Positions 10,591 through 22,344 of a stretch of 64,000 nucleotides of DNA are shown one piece after another. Each line of letters starts with the position of its first letter. The first letter of the stretch is position 1. Source of the stretch: Microcyclospora pomicola (Eukaryota; Ascomycota; Dothideomycetes; Capnodiales); NCBI GenBank assembly GCA_002786065.1, contig NHNY01000001.1:744001-808000 (forward strand). The letters are read 5' to 3'. Under the pieces are notes generated by a model. It made no database searches. It was not told where the DNA came from and saw only the letters and a list, made by a program, of their open reading frames with translations. The position numbers and the translations under genes were made by a program.

Positions 10591-11594
10591 CTTGATATCA
10601 GGAAAATGACCGGACTTAGCCAGCGTATAGACTAGGCGGATAAAAGTGTGGAATCACTGGAAAGTGAATGCTATCATTTGATGTTGCTGAGAACATACAT
10701 CCGTTGCGATGTGCCGGAAATAACATGATGCTGTCAGGCGTATGAAATGAGCGCATTTTACGCCCGACAAACAAGACTTCCCTTCTACCGGTTGTATGAA
10801 ACCACCTTTCCAACGCTCCTGGGATTAGTTCTCCTGCCAGGCATATGATCGACCTACAATCGAAAATGGGCAAAGCACAGTATATCAGCTGGGCAAGCTA
10901 ACACGCCTGCCAGTGCGGCTAGAACCAAACACGTCTATATATTATCGCCGTGAGCTCGACAGTGGAAGATTCGAAGCTCACGTCAGTCTTGCAGACATTA
11001 AGTACATTACTGTCATTCTAATTGGTATCGTACGCTATAATCATAGCTCTACACACAAGGCGCAGTAGGTGTAAGCCTACAGGAATCGGGTTAGGTTGTT
11101 GTCCTGGCGAACAGCATCAGAGGTAAAATGTGGTGGACTCGTAAGACACAAACAGTGCCGCTGATACGGATGCTCGAGGAGAGTTCTGCAACATCATAAT
11201 GTCGTCCTTCGTACCAAGCCTTCGTGCTGTGTTTGTCTGGCAATATGCCTACCATACGCGGGTTATAAGTTGAGAGGCGCAGAGACGTAAACGTGGAGTT
11301 CGACCGAAGTGTAACGATCACGTGGCTTGGTGTGGAAGCGTGGATAAAGCTCGGACGCTTTCAATGTTGACGCAGTGTTTTGGAAAGCCGAGCTCACCGT
11401 CAACACGCGACGTGCTTCGACACCGCAACCACTGCTAACGACCACAGACTTCTCGGAGCACCGCTCGATCGATCGACGAATTGAAAAGCATGACAATAAT
11501 CTAGAGCGAAGCGACCTCGATCTGTGTGCGCCGTGGCCCCCACAACAGGAACGCGTCTTATGATACAAGGACGATTCAGTCACAACTAAACATC
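10591..11594. promoter_or_regulatory. divergent intergenic region ACAD / INCENP
   Basis: About 1.0 kb with no convincing coding signal on either strand. It holds a CACGTG element at 11319-11324. The two start codons face away from each other, so both promoters lie here. Confidence 0.45.
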
Positions 11595-14500
11595 ATGGCC
11601 GCCTCACGAGTAAACAAAGCCCCAATTGGCTCACTACAATGGATCAAAGGCGAGCAGGAATATACGAACACTTTTGTTGGAGACGAGTCCGAGGAGTTTG
11701 GCTACAGTGTGAAGAACGAGTTTGAATGGCTCAACGAGCACATGGCGGACATCTTCAGCGCAAATAATGTGTAAGAAGGCGGCCAGAATCGAACTATCCG
11801 TTGAATCATTCGTACTGACAGCGTGAAGGAACTTCGCCGATGTCTTCAAAACACCTGGTAAGCTTCGAGGCAAAACGCCTCGAACTGCCAGGAAGCAAAA
11901 TGTCCTGGCACCGAGACAGCCACTTACCGACATCTTTGCACCGAATGCACAGGTCGTGCCGCCATCCACTGGAAAGACCACTTTTCTCCAGGCGGTCGCA
12001 CAGTTCCAGGTCACAGAAGATCAAGAAAACCAATATCGGCGACCGGCAAGCCGGAGCAAAAGTCCACAACGGATCGGCAAACCAGGCAATATCGACTCTG
12101 GTTACCACGGGATGACGGAAGACGAAATGGACGTGGACGCGCGTACCGAGATCGCGACACAATCGAGCCAGCAGAGTGCTACGCACATGGTGCCTGAGAG
12201 AGAAGAGGCAGTGCCGGTAAAGCGGGTGAATACCGATGTAGTAGAAGCAGGTGGAGTAAGCGATGAGTCCTTTCAATCCGCGAAGGAGGATCTTATGAGT
12301 CGTAATGTGTCCAACGAGCAGCTCGATGGTGCAGCGAACGACGTTGATGAAGAAATGCCGGATGCCGATGCCAGAGTCTCGGAAGATGACGTGCACGAGG
12401 AGGCGATTCCGCAACACAGCGAGGCAGAGCCTACTGACCAGGACATGGAAGAGGATGACAGCCCACAGACGCCCTCGGATGGTTCAAGTCCGGAGAAGCC
12501 GCTGCAAAGGAAAAGCAGCTTCAACTTCACTTCACTCCCAGCTCGAGAACCGTTGACAGCTAAGCGCAGCATCGGTGTGCATGACAACCAGCACGACTCT
12601 CAAGCCGGTCGAAACAGCGTATTTGCACGTTCGATCGGCGTGGACAAGAACCTTGACGCATCGAGCAACGACCATGAATTCGACGTACAGAATCAGCCGA
12701 AACCGGAGGAGGCACGACTGCACAACAAGACTTCTACGCAATTGCTCCACGAACGAATCACCATGCTGGGAAAGTCGAAAAAGAGTATTCCAGCCACGAA
12801 CTCCAGTACCCAGGCAGTCCATCCACAACTACCTGTCATGGAGGTGGACGATGTGACCGCACCAAACACACAGGATGACGGTACAGTAGCCCTGGAGGAC
12901 GACGAAGATGATTGGATTGCGCCATCAAGACCTCAGGCAGCGCAATCAAAGCCGTTGCACGAGGATGGAGAGAACGCTCCTCAATCACGACCCACGATGC
13001 ACCAGAAGTCGATTTCGACTACAAACATCCTATCGCCACAGCCCGTCGTACCTTCGAGTGACAGGCTACAGAAGGCGGCATCTGTGTCAGCCCTCAGCCT
13101 AGGCCATACGGTAGACGCGATAATGTCTACAACGCCCGCGGGCTCGCCAATGCAGAAGAGGAACGACGGGCCGTTAAGCGCATCCAAGAGTAGGCTCTGG
13201 TCTGCGCTCCGGTCTGCAAAGAACATCTTTGCATCTTCCGCCAGTGCGAGCGCCGCTGCTAAGCTTGAAGCTCACAGCAACTCACCTGCTCTCCACCGCT
13301 CCCCCCAGCGGGACGTGATCGGAGAATCAAAGCTTGCTGCAGTGTATAACATGCCTGGCGCGATGTACTCTAATGTGGACATGCCACAGAGTCCGACGCG
13401 GAACGCCTCAGTGAAGACTACGAAGTCTATGGAGATTGACCGCAAACGTGAGAAAGAGCTGAAAGCACAGCAAAAGGCTAATGATGAGCTAGAGAAGGCT
13501 CGTGAGAGGGAAAGGCGGAATGCAGCGAAACAACAAGAGCAGCACCATAAGTCTGCGCAAGCTGCAGCTGCAAAGCGAGAGAAGGAGTCGAAAAAGATCG
13601 CCGTGCAAGACGAGCGACCAGTGTCAGCGGAGGGAGGAATTCCACAAGAAGAAAGATCAGCTCACAAAAGCATGCTACCTGCTGGAAGACTTCGGGCTCC
13701 AGGTAGGCCAGTACGACCCACGAAACAGGAGCAGCCAGCTGCTAGGCCTGCGCCCGTATCGATACGTGTAGCGTCGCAGTCGCAGCGTTTTGGTCAAGGA
13801 GGCTTGGCTCTTAATAAGTCCCAACATGAAGCCATGGCGGCCCCGCCGCCACCAAAGTCCAACCTTCGTACGACATCGGCACAAGGTAGTGTACGAAGCT
13901 CAACAGCACCCAACAATGCTCGGGTCAAAGCCCTCGAGGCTGCTGCCCGCAAAAAGGACGCAGACGAGAAAGCCATGAAGAAGAAGATGGAACAGAAGCG
14001 GGAGCTGGAGCGTAAGCGTGCCGCCAAAGCTGAAGAAGAGCGACGTACGGAAGAGGCTCGTAAAGCTGCTGAGCAACAGCGAATCCAGGAAGCAAGACTT
14101 GCTGTGCAACGAAAAGCTGAACAGCAAGCTGCAGAAGCCAAGCAGCGGGAACAGCAACGCTACGAGCAGCAAAGGCAACAGGAGGAGATGCAGCGAGCGA
14201 AAGCTGCACACGAATTGGCTGAAGCTATCAAGCGTGAGCGCGCCCAACAGCCACCACAGTCACAACCACGTAGCGACCTTGGTGGCACGCTTCGACAGTT
14301 GACGAAAGGTGTTCTTGGAGATCACTCCGGTCGACCGCCTATCCAGGTGAACCTCGTGAAGCCACCAAAGCGCGTCTTTTCGCAAGAAGATGATGTACCT
14401 CAAGTAGCGCCGCAGCGACCTGGATTCGCGCGAGGGCCGCCTTCGTATCAACAGAATGATGCGAAACGCAGACGGACCAACGAGAGTGATGACGAGGAGC

Positions 14501-15321
14501 TTGATCCGCGGCATTCTGTGATGGCGCCGCCGAAACGGCCATCGAACATGCGCAAGGTAGGAGTGGACTCCTGTCACCATGATTGCACCACCGCTGACTT
14601 GACTTTGCAGGAGAGCACACTAAACAAATTCCCGCATGGATACGCGAATGCCGCTGCGTCGACCACTCACCATCCGTCTAACATGTTCAAGGCGACGGTC
14701 ACGGCGCAGCACCAGATACATCACACCATGAAACCCATGCCTAGCCACCCCAGCCAGATGGGGCAAACGTCCAATGCTCGAATTCCGTTCGCCGAGAATG
14801 TCAACCCGCCCGCTCAACATCATGGCCACCACCAATACTACAGTGGATACGAGAACGCCCAACCCAATGGCGTCAACAAGTTCAAAACTCCTGCCCGCCC
14901 CGCACAAGCCCCTCGACCGCCCAAATCCGCCAAGTCATCGCCCATGTACCCTAACGGCGACGCCATCCAGCTTCCTGAGATCCAAACCGACAGCGAGGAC
15001 GAGGATTCCGAAGATGAAGGTGCTGGTGGTGGGTTCCGCGCCCCGTCCTGGGTTGACTCCCCCGCGCTCAAGGATCTGCTTACTCAACAACAATTGCTCG
15101 ACCCGGAGAAGGTGTTTGGACCGATCCCGGAGCTGCGGATGGAGGAGGTGTTCAAGAACAGCAAGAACCCGGAGCGGCTCAAGCGATTCCGCGAGCGCGG
15201 CAGCTCGGCCATGTGGGTGGAGAGCGGAGATGCGGTGACGAGCGCGGAGAAGCGACGAGACATGGAAGGGCGGGAGAGGGTGGTGAGGGACGGAGGGTGG
15301 CGGTTCGAACCTAGTCATTGA
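11595..15321 (+). CDS. inner centromere protein INCENP/Sli15
   Basis: Scaffold of the chromosomal passenger complex that binds and activates Aurora kinase at centromeres and the spindle midzone. Exons are 11595-11770, 11829-14556 and 14611-15321 (1204 residues). The start MAASRVNKAPIGSLQWIKGE is followed by NVNFADVFKTPGKLRGKTPR across intron 1 (58 bp). The middle is long, disordered and Ser/Pro-rich. Residues about 620-780 form a highly charged Lys/Glu/Arg/Gln helix, expected as the single alpha-helix/coiled-coil part. The C-terminal IN-box is clear: FRAPSWVDSPALKDLL, then DPEKVFGPIPELRMEEVF and RLKRFRERGSSAMW. Intron 2 (54 bp, GTAGGA...TTTGCAG with a CTGAC branch site) is in frame and stop-free, so it could be read through to give 18 more residues. 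Confidence 0.88.
14557..14610 (+). other. in-frame, stop-free intron in INCENP
   Basis: A 54-bp segment begins GTAGGA, has CTGACTTGAC 10-20 bases from its end, and finishes TTTGCAG. Length divisible by three and no stop mean both spliced and retained forms are translatable. Confidence 0.65.
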
Positions 15322-15636
15322 AGGGAGTAGATGATGACGGAGTTTTTTTGGTTTAGATCGAGCGTTGGCAAAGCACTCGGATGGCGTTTTGGTTCCACGA
15401 CCGCTGTTGGTCGTGATGGATGTGGTGATCAAGCTGGAAGCTTGGATACTTTTAGGTACAGGTACATGCTCAAGCTTCATGAAGATGCTTCTGTTCATGG
15501 TCTCGCCCGTCGCTTCATCGTCATTATCGTTCAAGTCTGCCACGTATGTGACTGTCCTACTCTGCTGCTCAGCTGGAATTGGAGCGCTGGAGCAGAATGC
15601 CAACACGGTAAGGTAGGCAGCGAGGAGCAAGTACAT
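15322..15636 (-). CDS. candidate small secreted protein, antisense past INCENP end
   Basis: A minus-strand ATG at 15636 opens a frame starting MYLLLAAYLTVLAFCSSAPIP, a good signal-peptide pattern with likely cleavage near residue 17-19. A polar stretch follows (AEQQSRTVTYVADLNDNDDE and on). About 105 residues lie outside the INCENP coding region. The same frame stays open to 14935, overlapping the INCENP C-terminus antiparallel, so the true 3' end is uncertain and may be spliced. No family is recognised. Hydrophobic starts occur by chance, so this is a candidate only. Confidence 0.3.
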
Positions 15637-17248
15637 GTATTCACTACCTCTTTCGTAAGGAATATGACAGCTCTTTGGCGACTATGTACTATCGAGTTCC
15701 AATGGCGCGCTATTCATTGACTATAAGGTAGCTAGAGCTGATGATGATCGATCAAGGTCAAGTAGATGCAGATACGATGGATCGGATCTTGCCGCCGCGG
15801 TACATGTGGCTGTTTATATCCTATAACACGAGAGTTGGATAATAATAAGCCGGGGGGAGGAAGGGTATGAAATACGAGGTCAGCCTCCTTTTCTATTATG
15901 TCGACCATGACAACGCATATCGGCGCCGCGGGCATGGATGTGATGGTCGATCTCCATGTCAGTGATCCTGCATACTTTGAGCGTTTGTGTTACGCGTAAT
16001 GCAAGGTATGCACACACACCCTGCTCTTCCCCGCGTCCGAGGCTGGTCTGCAGAAGGCTATCTCCACCTGCTGCGTTGAATCAACCCTGATAGCATATGT
16101 CATTGGATTGACGGACAGTCGAATGAACGCGAACAGGCGTGCAGACGATTATATCGCATATATCCAAGCCAGTGAAACATTACCGAGACACTTCAGGGGG
16201 AGAATTGCATCCCTGGGCTGGCTGGTTGGTGTGGTCTGAGCATGATTGGGTTTTTCGATGAATCCTGCGCAATTTCCTGCGCGCATGATTCGAGGAGAGG
16301 TTTCATCGTTGGCGGATCAAAAATGTGACAGGGCGATCATCGAGGTGGGTGACGGGGGTCCCTCCCACGAATACGAACGTTATCTGGCGGCCGTCATCTG
16401 GTCGTCGACATACAGTTCGCAACGGTCTGCTGGCGGCGGGAGACATTTTAGATCGGTCTGAACGGTCGTCGATGCTACAAGATCGTCAGCCATATATACG
16501 CCGCATTGATGATGGTGGTCTGGTATGGTGAATCGGTGGACTGGGAGCACTCCCGGTACTGGTTGGCCGAGTCGGGCCTGCAGCTCTCATGCATAAGAGA
16601 CCAGACGGATTGCTGATAATCCCTAAGGATGGCCATTGTTGGAAGAGCTAGGTTCGGGAGTTGGCCTGCTGCGGCTGAGGATGGCCATGGGAGTGGTTGG
16701 CTCGTGGCTGCCATTGGCGGACTCGTGTTTCTGGTGGGATCTCGGCTTTTAGCTTGCAATCCTGCCGCCATCAGCGACGGCCATTGTTGTGCCCAGCGCT
16801 GCACGTGTTGTGTCTGAACTTCATCCTCACTTTTCCCTCCGCCTGCCCCCATTATTCCTCCTGCTCCATTGTGAATCGCCGTGCTGTATCTGTGGGCTTG
16901 CCTGACGCGACGTGAGAGAATTGACGGAAGAGATACTCGAGAAACGAAAACGACCGTGGTTGCTAATTCACGTCTTCGCCATCACCAGCACGACTCGCAC
17001 CCACCAGAGTAACCACTGCCTCGAGTGCATTTCTGTCGCTTCCACCCTTCACCATTCACCACTTCGCCGTCGAGAGACCTTTTTCGTTCGACCGCCCCCA
17101 AGCAGTATCAACGTTCTAATTCTTCCTTGAACATCGCCTCGCCATAATCCACAGTCCATCGACAGAGCTCGCGCCAGACCTGCATCGTCCGCTCGCTCCT
17201 CGCTATTGTTCCCGAAGAGACTTCACTCGACCATCCGATAATCCAACC
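15637..17248. promoter_or_regulatory. long upstream region of the glucanosyltransferase gene
   Basis: About 1.6 kb without a convincing gene. The last 250 bp before the ATG are pyrimidine-rich (repeated CTC/TCC/CCG patches), as is common just upstream of highly expressed fungal genes, so this part is probably promoter and 5' UTR. The rest shows nothing I recognise. Confidence 0.45.
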
Positions 17249-19014
17249 ATGCGTTCTTCCTCCTCCGCTGTGGCCTTGGCCATTGCCGGCCTCGCCAGCT
17301 TCACTAATGCTCTGGCTACGATCGAGACCAAGGGAGCCAAGCTGTTCACCTCGGACGGCAACCAGTTCTTCATCAAGGGTAATTCGTGGCCCTCGGTCCA
17401 CTCCCCACAAGCCTGTGCAACTGGGACTGACCGCATCTGTGCTACCCGATAGGTGTCGCCTACCAACTCACCAACGATGACCCTCTTGCTGATGCCAGCC
17501 AATGCGAGACGGACGTCGCGCTCATGAAGACCATTGGCACCAACTCCATCCGTGTCTACCACGTTGACCCCACCGCTGATCACGATGCTTGCATGTCCGC
17601 CCTCTCCGATGCCGGAATCTACGCTTGGATCGACCTGGACACCTTCGCTACCTACATCGTCGGTGACACCCCGACCTGGACCAAAACCCAGTACGACGCG
17701 TACGCTGCCGTCATGGACACCTTTGCCGGCTACGACAACGTGGCCGGCTTCTTCGTCGGAAACGAGGTCCTCAACCAGCCAGCCCAAGCCCCTGCCGCGC
17801 CATACGTCAAGGCCGCCATTGCTGACATGAAGGCTTACCGTGACAGCAAGAACTACAGGAATTTCCCCATCGGGTATTCGGCCGCGGACATTGCTCAGCT
17901 CCGCCCCAACCTCCAGAACTACCTGGCTTGTGGTGACAGCGACGAACAACGCGCCGATTTCTTCGCCTTGAACTCCTACGAATGGTGAGCATGCTCCACG
18001 ATGATGTGCCTGGCGAGTGTCTAACACAGTGTGCACAGGTGTGGTGATGTCAACTTCGATACCTCGGGATACAGCAACCTCGCGTCCATGGCGTCTGAAT
18101 ACAACATCCCGATCTGGTTCTCCGAGACCGGTTGCAACGTTCCCTCGAACTCCGGGCGATCATTCGCCGACCAGAGCGCCATTCTTGGGCCAGACATGAA
18201 CGACCACTGGAGTGGTGCCATCATCTACGAATGGGTGGAGGAAGCGAACGACTATGGTTTGATCTCTTACCCGTCGTCTGGCACTTCTGGCGAGCCCACT
18301 CCGATCCAGCCGGCCTGGGACAACCTTTCCGCACAGTGGGCCACGCTGTCTCCCACCGGTGTCTCCGAGGCCGACTATTCGCCATCCTACAGCCCCCCAG
18401 CCTGCCCAGCCTACACCGCTGGTTCGTGGGAAGTCTCCGGTGATGTTTCACTGCCAACCTTGGGTGCGGTCTCCCTTCCCAGCACTCACACCACTTCCCA
18501 CACCGTGGCCAGCACGTCTACCCCAGCTGTCACCAGCACTACTGCCCCAGCTGTGACCAGCACTACCTCTCACTCTGTGTCCAGCACTACCAGTCGCAGT
18601 ACGTCCAGCGTGGAATCTAGTGTTGTGTCCAGCGTGGAAACCAGTGCGGCTACTTCCAGCGCCGCTGCCAGCATCACAACCACCTCCACGAAGAAGACCA
18701 CCCCCGCTAACAGCAGTACATCGTCAGGCTCCTCCACTGGTAGTGATTCCAGCTCCTCTGCATCCTCGGCTTCCGCCGGTACCACCACTGGCACCTCCAG
18801 CAGTTCTGGTGACGCCGTCAGCAACTCCAGCGGCTCTTCCAGCGGGTCCTCCTCCACGACCACCGCGTCGACCTCACAATCGTCCGGCTCGACTGCCACC
18901 AGCGATTCCGCCACCGCTTCTCCTACCACCGGCGCCGCCAACAGCGACATGAAGACTCTGAGCTACTCCCTCAGTGGACTTGGCGCTGTTATTGCTTGCA
19001 TCGCATTCATGTAA
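17249..19014 (+). CDS. GPI-anchored 1,3-beta-glucanosyltransferase (GH72, GAS/GEL)
   Basis: Cell-wall enzyme that cuts and re-joins beta-1,3-glucan chains at the outer face of the plasma membrane. Exons are 17249-17378, 17453-17984 and 18039-19014 (545 residues). There is a signal peptide (MRSSSSAVALAIAGLASFTNALA). The GH72 core has NSIRVYHVDP, the acid/base glutamate in FFVGNEVLNQ (about residue 147), and the nucleophile glutamate in PIWFSETGCN (about residue 250). No Cys-rich X8/CBM43 module follows, so it belongs to the GH72-minus group. Instead about 170 Ser/Thr-rich residues lead to a small-residue site (GAANSDMK) and a hydrophobic tail ending AVIACIAFM, the GPI signal. Introns of 74 and 54 bp carry GTAATT and GTGAGC donors. 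Confidence 0.95.
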
Positions 19015-19493
19015 AAAAACACACCAATAGAGCTAGAGGGACTACACGGACTGTTGCATGAAGGACGGAAATAATGTTTTTACAGCGGGAAATGACGATC
19101 TCTAAGAGGATTGTCGGGTTTGAGAGCTTTTATTAGCTTCGTACACAACTCAATACAGTTGGCCAAGATTTGCTTCCACATCCACGGTTCGTCATGGTCT
19201 CGATTGTCATGTGTCGTTAAGCTACTGTCTCGAACATGTCGCTCTGGCTGGAATCTATGCTTCCCAGAACCAATCCCACAGCAGCCAGTACATGTATTGT
19301 GGTGATATTGTCCCCTCGCCAATAAAGTCGACGGCTATTGCATGTGATTGCGGCTAGATCCGTAGATAGTGACTAGCTTGACTCGCGCATACAGCTCGGT
19401 ATATCACGTCCATTGATCAAGCTTGACTTCCAACCTCATATCCACTTCAACCCTTCTAAGTAATCGAAGAAAGTTCGGAGGCAGCACTGCATC
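19015..19493. other. intergenic spacer GEL to SDS3-like gene
   Basis: 479 bp between two plus-strand genes, probably 3' UTR plus promoter. I see no further feature. Confidence 0.4.
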
Positions 19494-21312
19494 ATGGCGG
19501 CCTACGATCCTCCGCCCTCTCCAATCCCCCACGAACGACTCACGAAACGTGATGTCCGCCGCCATCGAATCATGGATCGATTAAATCAAATGATTGACGA
19601 TTTCAACACGAATCAACACCAGCACTACCGCGCCCAGCTCCAAGCTGTTCAAGCTGACATGACCCTCATCATCAATGCTGATCCCTATACGGATCTCGAC
19701 TTGGAGAATGGTGGAGACGAGATTCGTGCCATGGTCGAACAGCTTGGAGCTACACTGCCCAACGACGAAGCGGCACGGCGAGACTACTGGGCGCTCGCGG
19801 GAAAGCGATATGCACGATTCATGGGCGAGGTCAGCGATGCGGCGCAGATGCGGGATAGCGAGCTGGTCGCGCTGGACGAGCATCACCGCGATGCGACGGC
19901 GTATCTGCGGCGGCAGACGGAGCAGAAAATGCACCAGGCCGAGGAGGAGCACAAGGCGCTCTCGGGCACGATTCGACAACGGCTGATTGCCAATATATCT
20001 AAGAAGCGGAATGCGCTGAGTCGTGAGAAGGAGCAGTTCGATATCGCGGACACCAACTCGCTGCTCTTCCATCCGGCGCAATTCAGCATCAATAACCCGG
20101 CATCGCCGAGTAATGGCCAGAATCGCAAGACGAGACATTTGAGACATCGGGCAACGAGTCCGGGAGATGCGGCGGAGGGGGCGAAGCGGAAGAGAAAGGT
20201 AATGGGAGGAGAGGAGGATGGGAATGAAAGCCCCGCGCCGTCGTATCGCATCCCGCCTCCACCTGATGCGCTCGGAGGCGGGAGGAGTCCGTTCAAGGAT
20301 GCGCGGGATAAGAGTGTGTATCAGCAATATGAAGCGCCGGCCTACAGTATCGAGAAGCTGTTCACCGAAAAGGAGTTGGCGTTGGCGACAACGACTGCAC
20401 AGCAAGCGACGTGGCGGTATTTCAATCAACCACAACCACAAGACTCCAGCGCCAATGGCAACGACACGGCGGCTCCTTCGATCGAAGGTGATCAGCATGA
20501 TGCCGGGGAGCACGACAATGCGCCACCGACCAACGAGGGAAGCGCCATTGCGACACCTCCCCCTGCAGCCCCTGAAATGGAACGGACGATCTCTCAGCAA
20601 GTCCTGACTCGCGGCGGCGCCAAAGCAAATCCACTTGCGGCCCTCAGCGATCTCGCCGCCCTCGCAAGCGTGGCCTCCGTTACGGCCCGACGAGACCCAT
20701 TCATGCCCACCGCCCCCATCCANCCACCACCCCGCCGCCCGCTCCGACAAAGCCGGCGCGCCCGCCCCTCCTCCCATCAGCGCTCTCGACCTCGAAAGCG
20801 ACTTCGCCATGATGCGTCGCCGCGACTCTTCCTCGCCCTCATCCAACGATCACGACATCGAGATGGGCGGCACCAACTCCTTCGACGCCCTCGCCATGGA
20901 CCCGCAATCCTCCTCCGCCGCCGACATGCGCCGCCACCTCCTCGACCAAGCCCTGAGCACCAAATCCACCACCCACCCCTTCCGCCTGCCCCTCGCGGAT
21001 CTCGGCCCCGCCATCCTCGGCAAAGCTGTCGAGCGCACCCTGCAGACCGGTTTCGCGCCCGCGGCGCCCATCGTCGCGGTCCTCGAGCAGCGGACGGGTG
21101 GCCGTGCGCGCGCCAACGACGCCGCGGCAGCCTTGGCTGGACTGGCGGGNTCATCGGCCATGGCCGCGGCGCTGCAAGGTCGGCTCGCGGGTGCTGGCGG
21201 CATTGGCGGCGAGCCGATGAGTCGCACCACGAGTCTGGGCGCCGCGAGCGAGGGTGGCGAGAGCCTTGCGCCACCGCCAACGACGAGGAGGGGGAGAGGG
21301 CGGCTGGTCTGA
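19494..21312 (+). CDS. Sds3-like subunit of the Rpd3L deacetylase complex (frameshifted in this assembly)
   Basis: Predicted structural subunit of the Rpd3 large histone-deacetylase complex. The N-terminal two thirds (to about residue 410) hold the Sds3-like helical region. It contains HYRAQLQAVQADMTLIINAD, HQAEEEHKALSGTIRQRL, and the conserved block EQFDIADTNSLLFHPAQFSI followed by NNPASP. At 20723 the sequence has an N, and the frame must change there. Omitting that position continues into HHPAARSDKAGAPAPPPISA and on to the stop at 21312 (about 605 residues). The uncorrected frame runs to 21329 with an Arg/Pro/His-rich nonsense tail. A second N at 21151 falls in a Gly codon third position (GGN) and is harmless. 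The break looks like an assembly error, not a pseudogene. Confidence 0.85.
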
Positions 21313-22344
21313 CGCATATTCAACATTGATCCACATCGGAGGGAGTTCTCAGAGTCGGCTGCGAACCGAGTAGTTATGAGCAGACCAAGGCGCAATGGGA
21401 GTACGGTAGGTCGAAAAGTCCGTTTAGAAGACAACTCGGCGGCACCTTGGGAATTGGCGATTGGTGCTATGATTGGTCAAAAGCCCGTACATCTTTGATG
21501 GGGTTATTATTATCTTTCTGGTGCATATAGCGTCACGACGGTATCCATTTCACTACACCGCAGGGTATGGATTGGTATGACATGATCTGGCAGATCCATC
21601 ACATCCGCTCTATGTTCCCTCAATCTGTCTGTGGAAGTCATCCTCCTGCAACGATAGCACATTCAACACCGCGAATCAAAGGAACGTAATGGTCCACCTA
21701 GAGGTAATTAGTGAGGTATCGTCGCAGCGTCGTGTGTATACTCAACAATCACGCAGACACCTGCTCCACCATAATTCCAAGCCTGTCATGTACCATCATA
21801 TACCAGCACCACTTCCAGCCCCTACGACTGCAAAACATGGACCGAATATATACACGTATAGATACAAGAAAGGTGAAGTTTGGTGGAAGAGTCAAATTCC
21901 ATTGGTTTATGCTATCTGAGCTACATACCTACTTGACTACCTACCTAGTTACCGGCTGTCGGTGCGCTGGAGTGTTGAGTAAGGCAAGGTAAGTAGGATG
22001 CATCAGATGTGCTGATCTGTCATCCGTCGGTCTCGTCGGTGACATAAGCTTTCTTCGATCTTTTTGAGAATCCCTGGGGAGATTTATACGTGTTTTGGGA
22101 GGTGCAATAGCAGCGTCAGAAGCACAGGCTAGAGGCAAGAAGCAGAAAGGCGAAAAGTCAGAGCACGAGAACGCAATTTTTGTTTTGTTTTTCTCCTTTT
22201 CAACTTTTTTTGCTCCCTTTCGGTTTGCAGTGGCTGGTGTCGTTGCAAACAGTGGTCGTTCGGTCGGCATGCAGCAGAAGGGGAGGTCAAGTCGTGCCAG
22301 CAGCGGAGAGGAGCTCTAGCGGGCGCAGGAGGCGGCGGCAACGC
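21313..22344. other. convergent intergenic region SDS3-like / secreted repeat gene
   Basis: About 1.0 kb between the two 3' ends. It contains a cluster of TACCTA motifs at 21926-21953 facing AAGGTAAGTAGG at 21987-21998, a loose inverted arrangement. No gene is seen. Confidence 0.4.

Noticed and set aside
14935-15321. Continuation of the antisense signal-peptide frame into the INCENP 3' coding region
   Set aside because: The overlapped part is Arg/His/Pro-rich and mirrors INCENP codons; only the portion beyond 15322 was kept as a weak candidate.
20723-21329. Uncorrected C-terminal tail of the Sds3-like protein
   Set aside because: Arg/Pro/His-rich nonsense caused by the frame error at the N; the other frame is protein-like to its stop.
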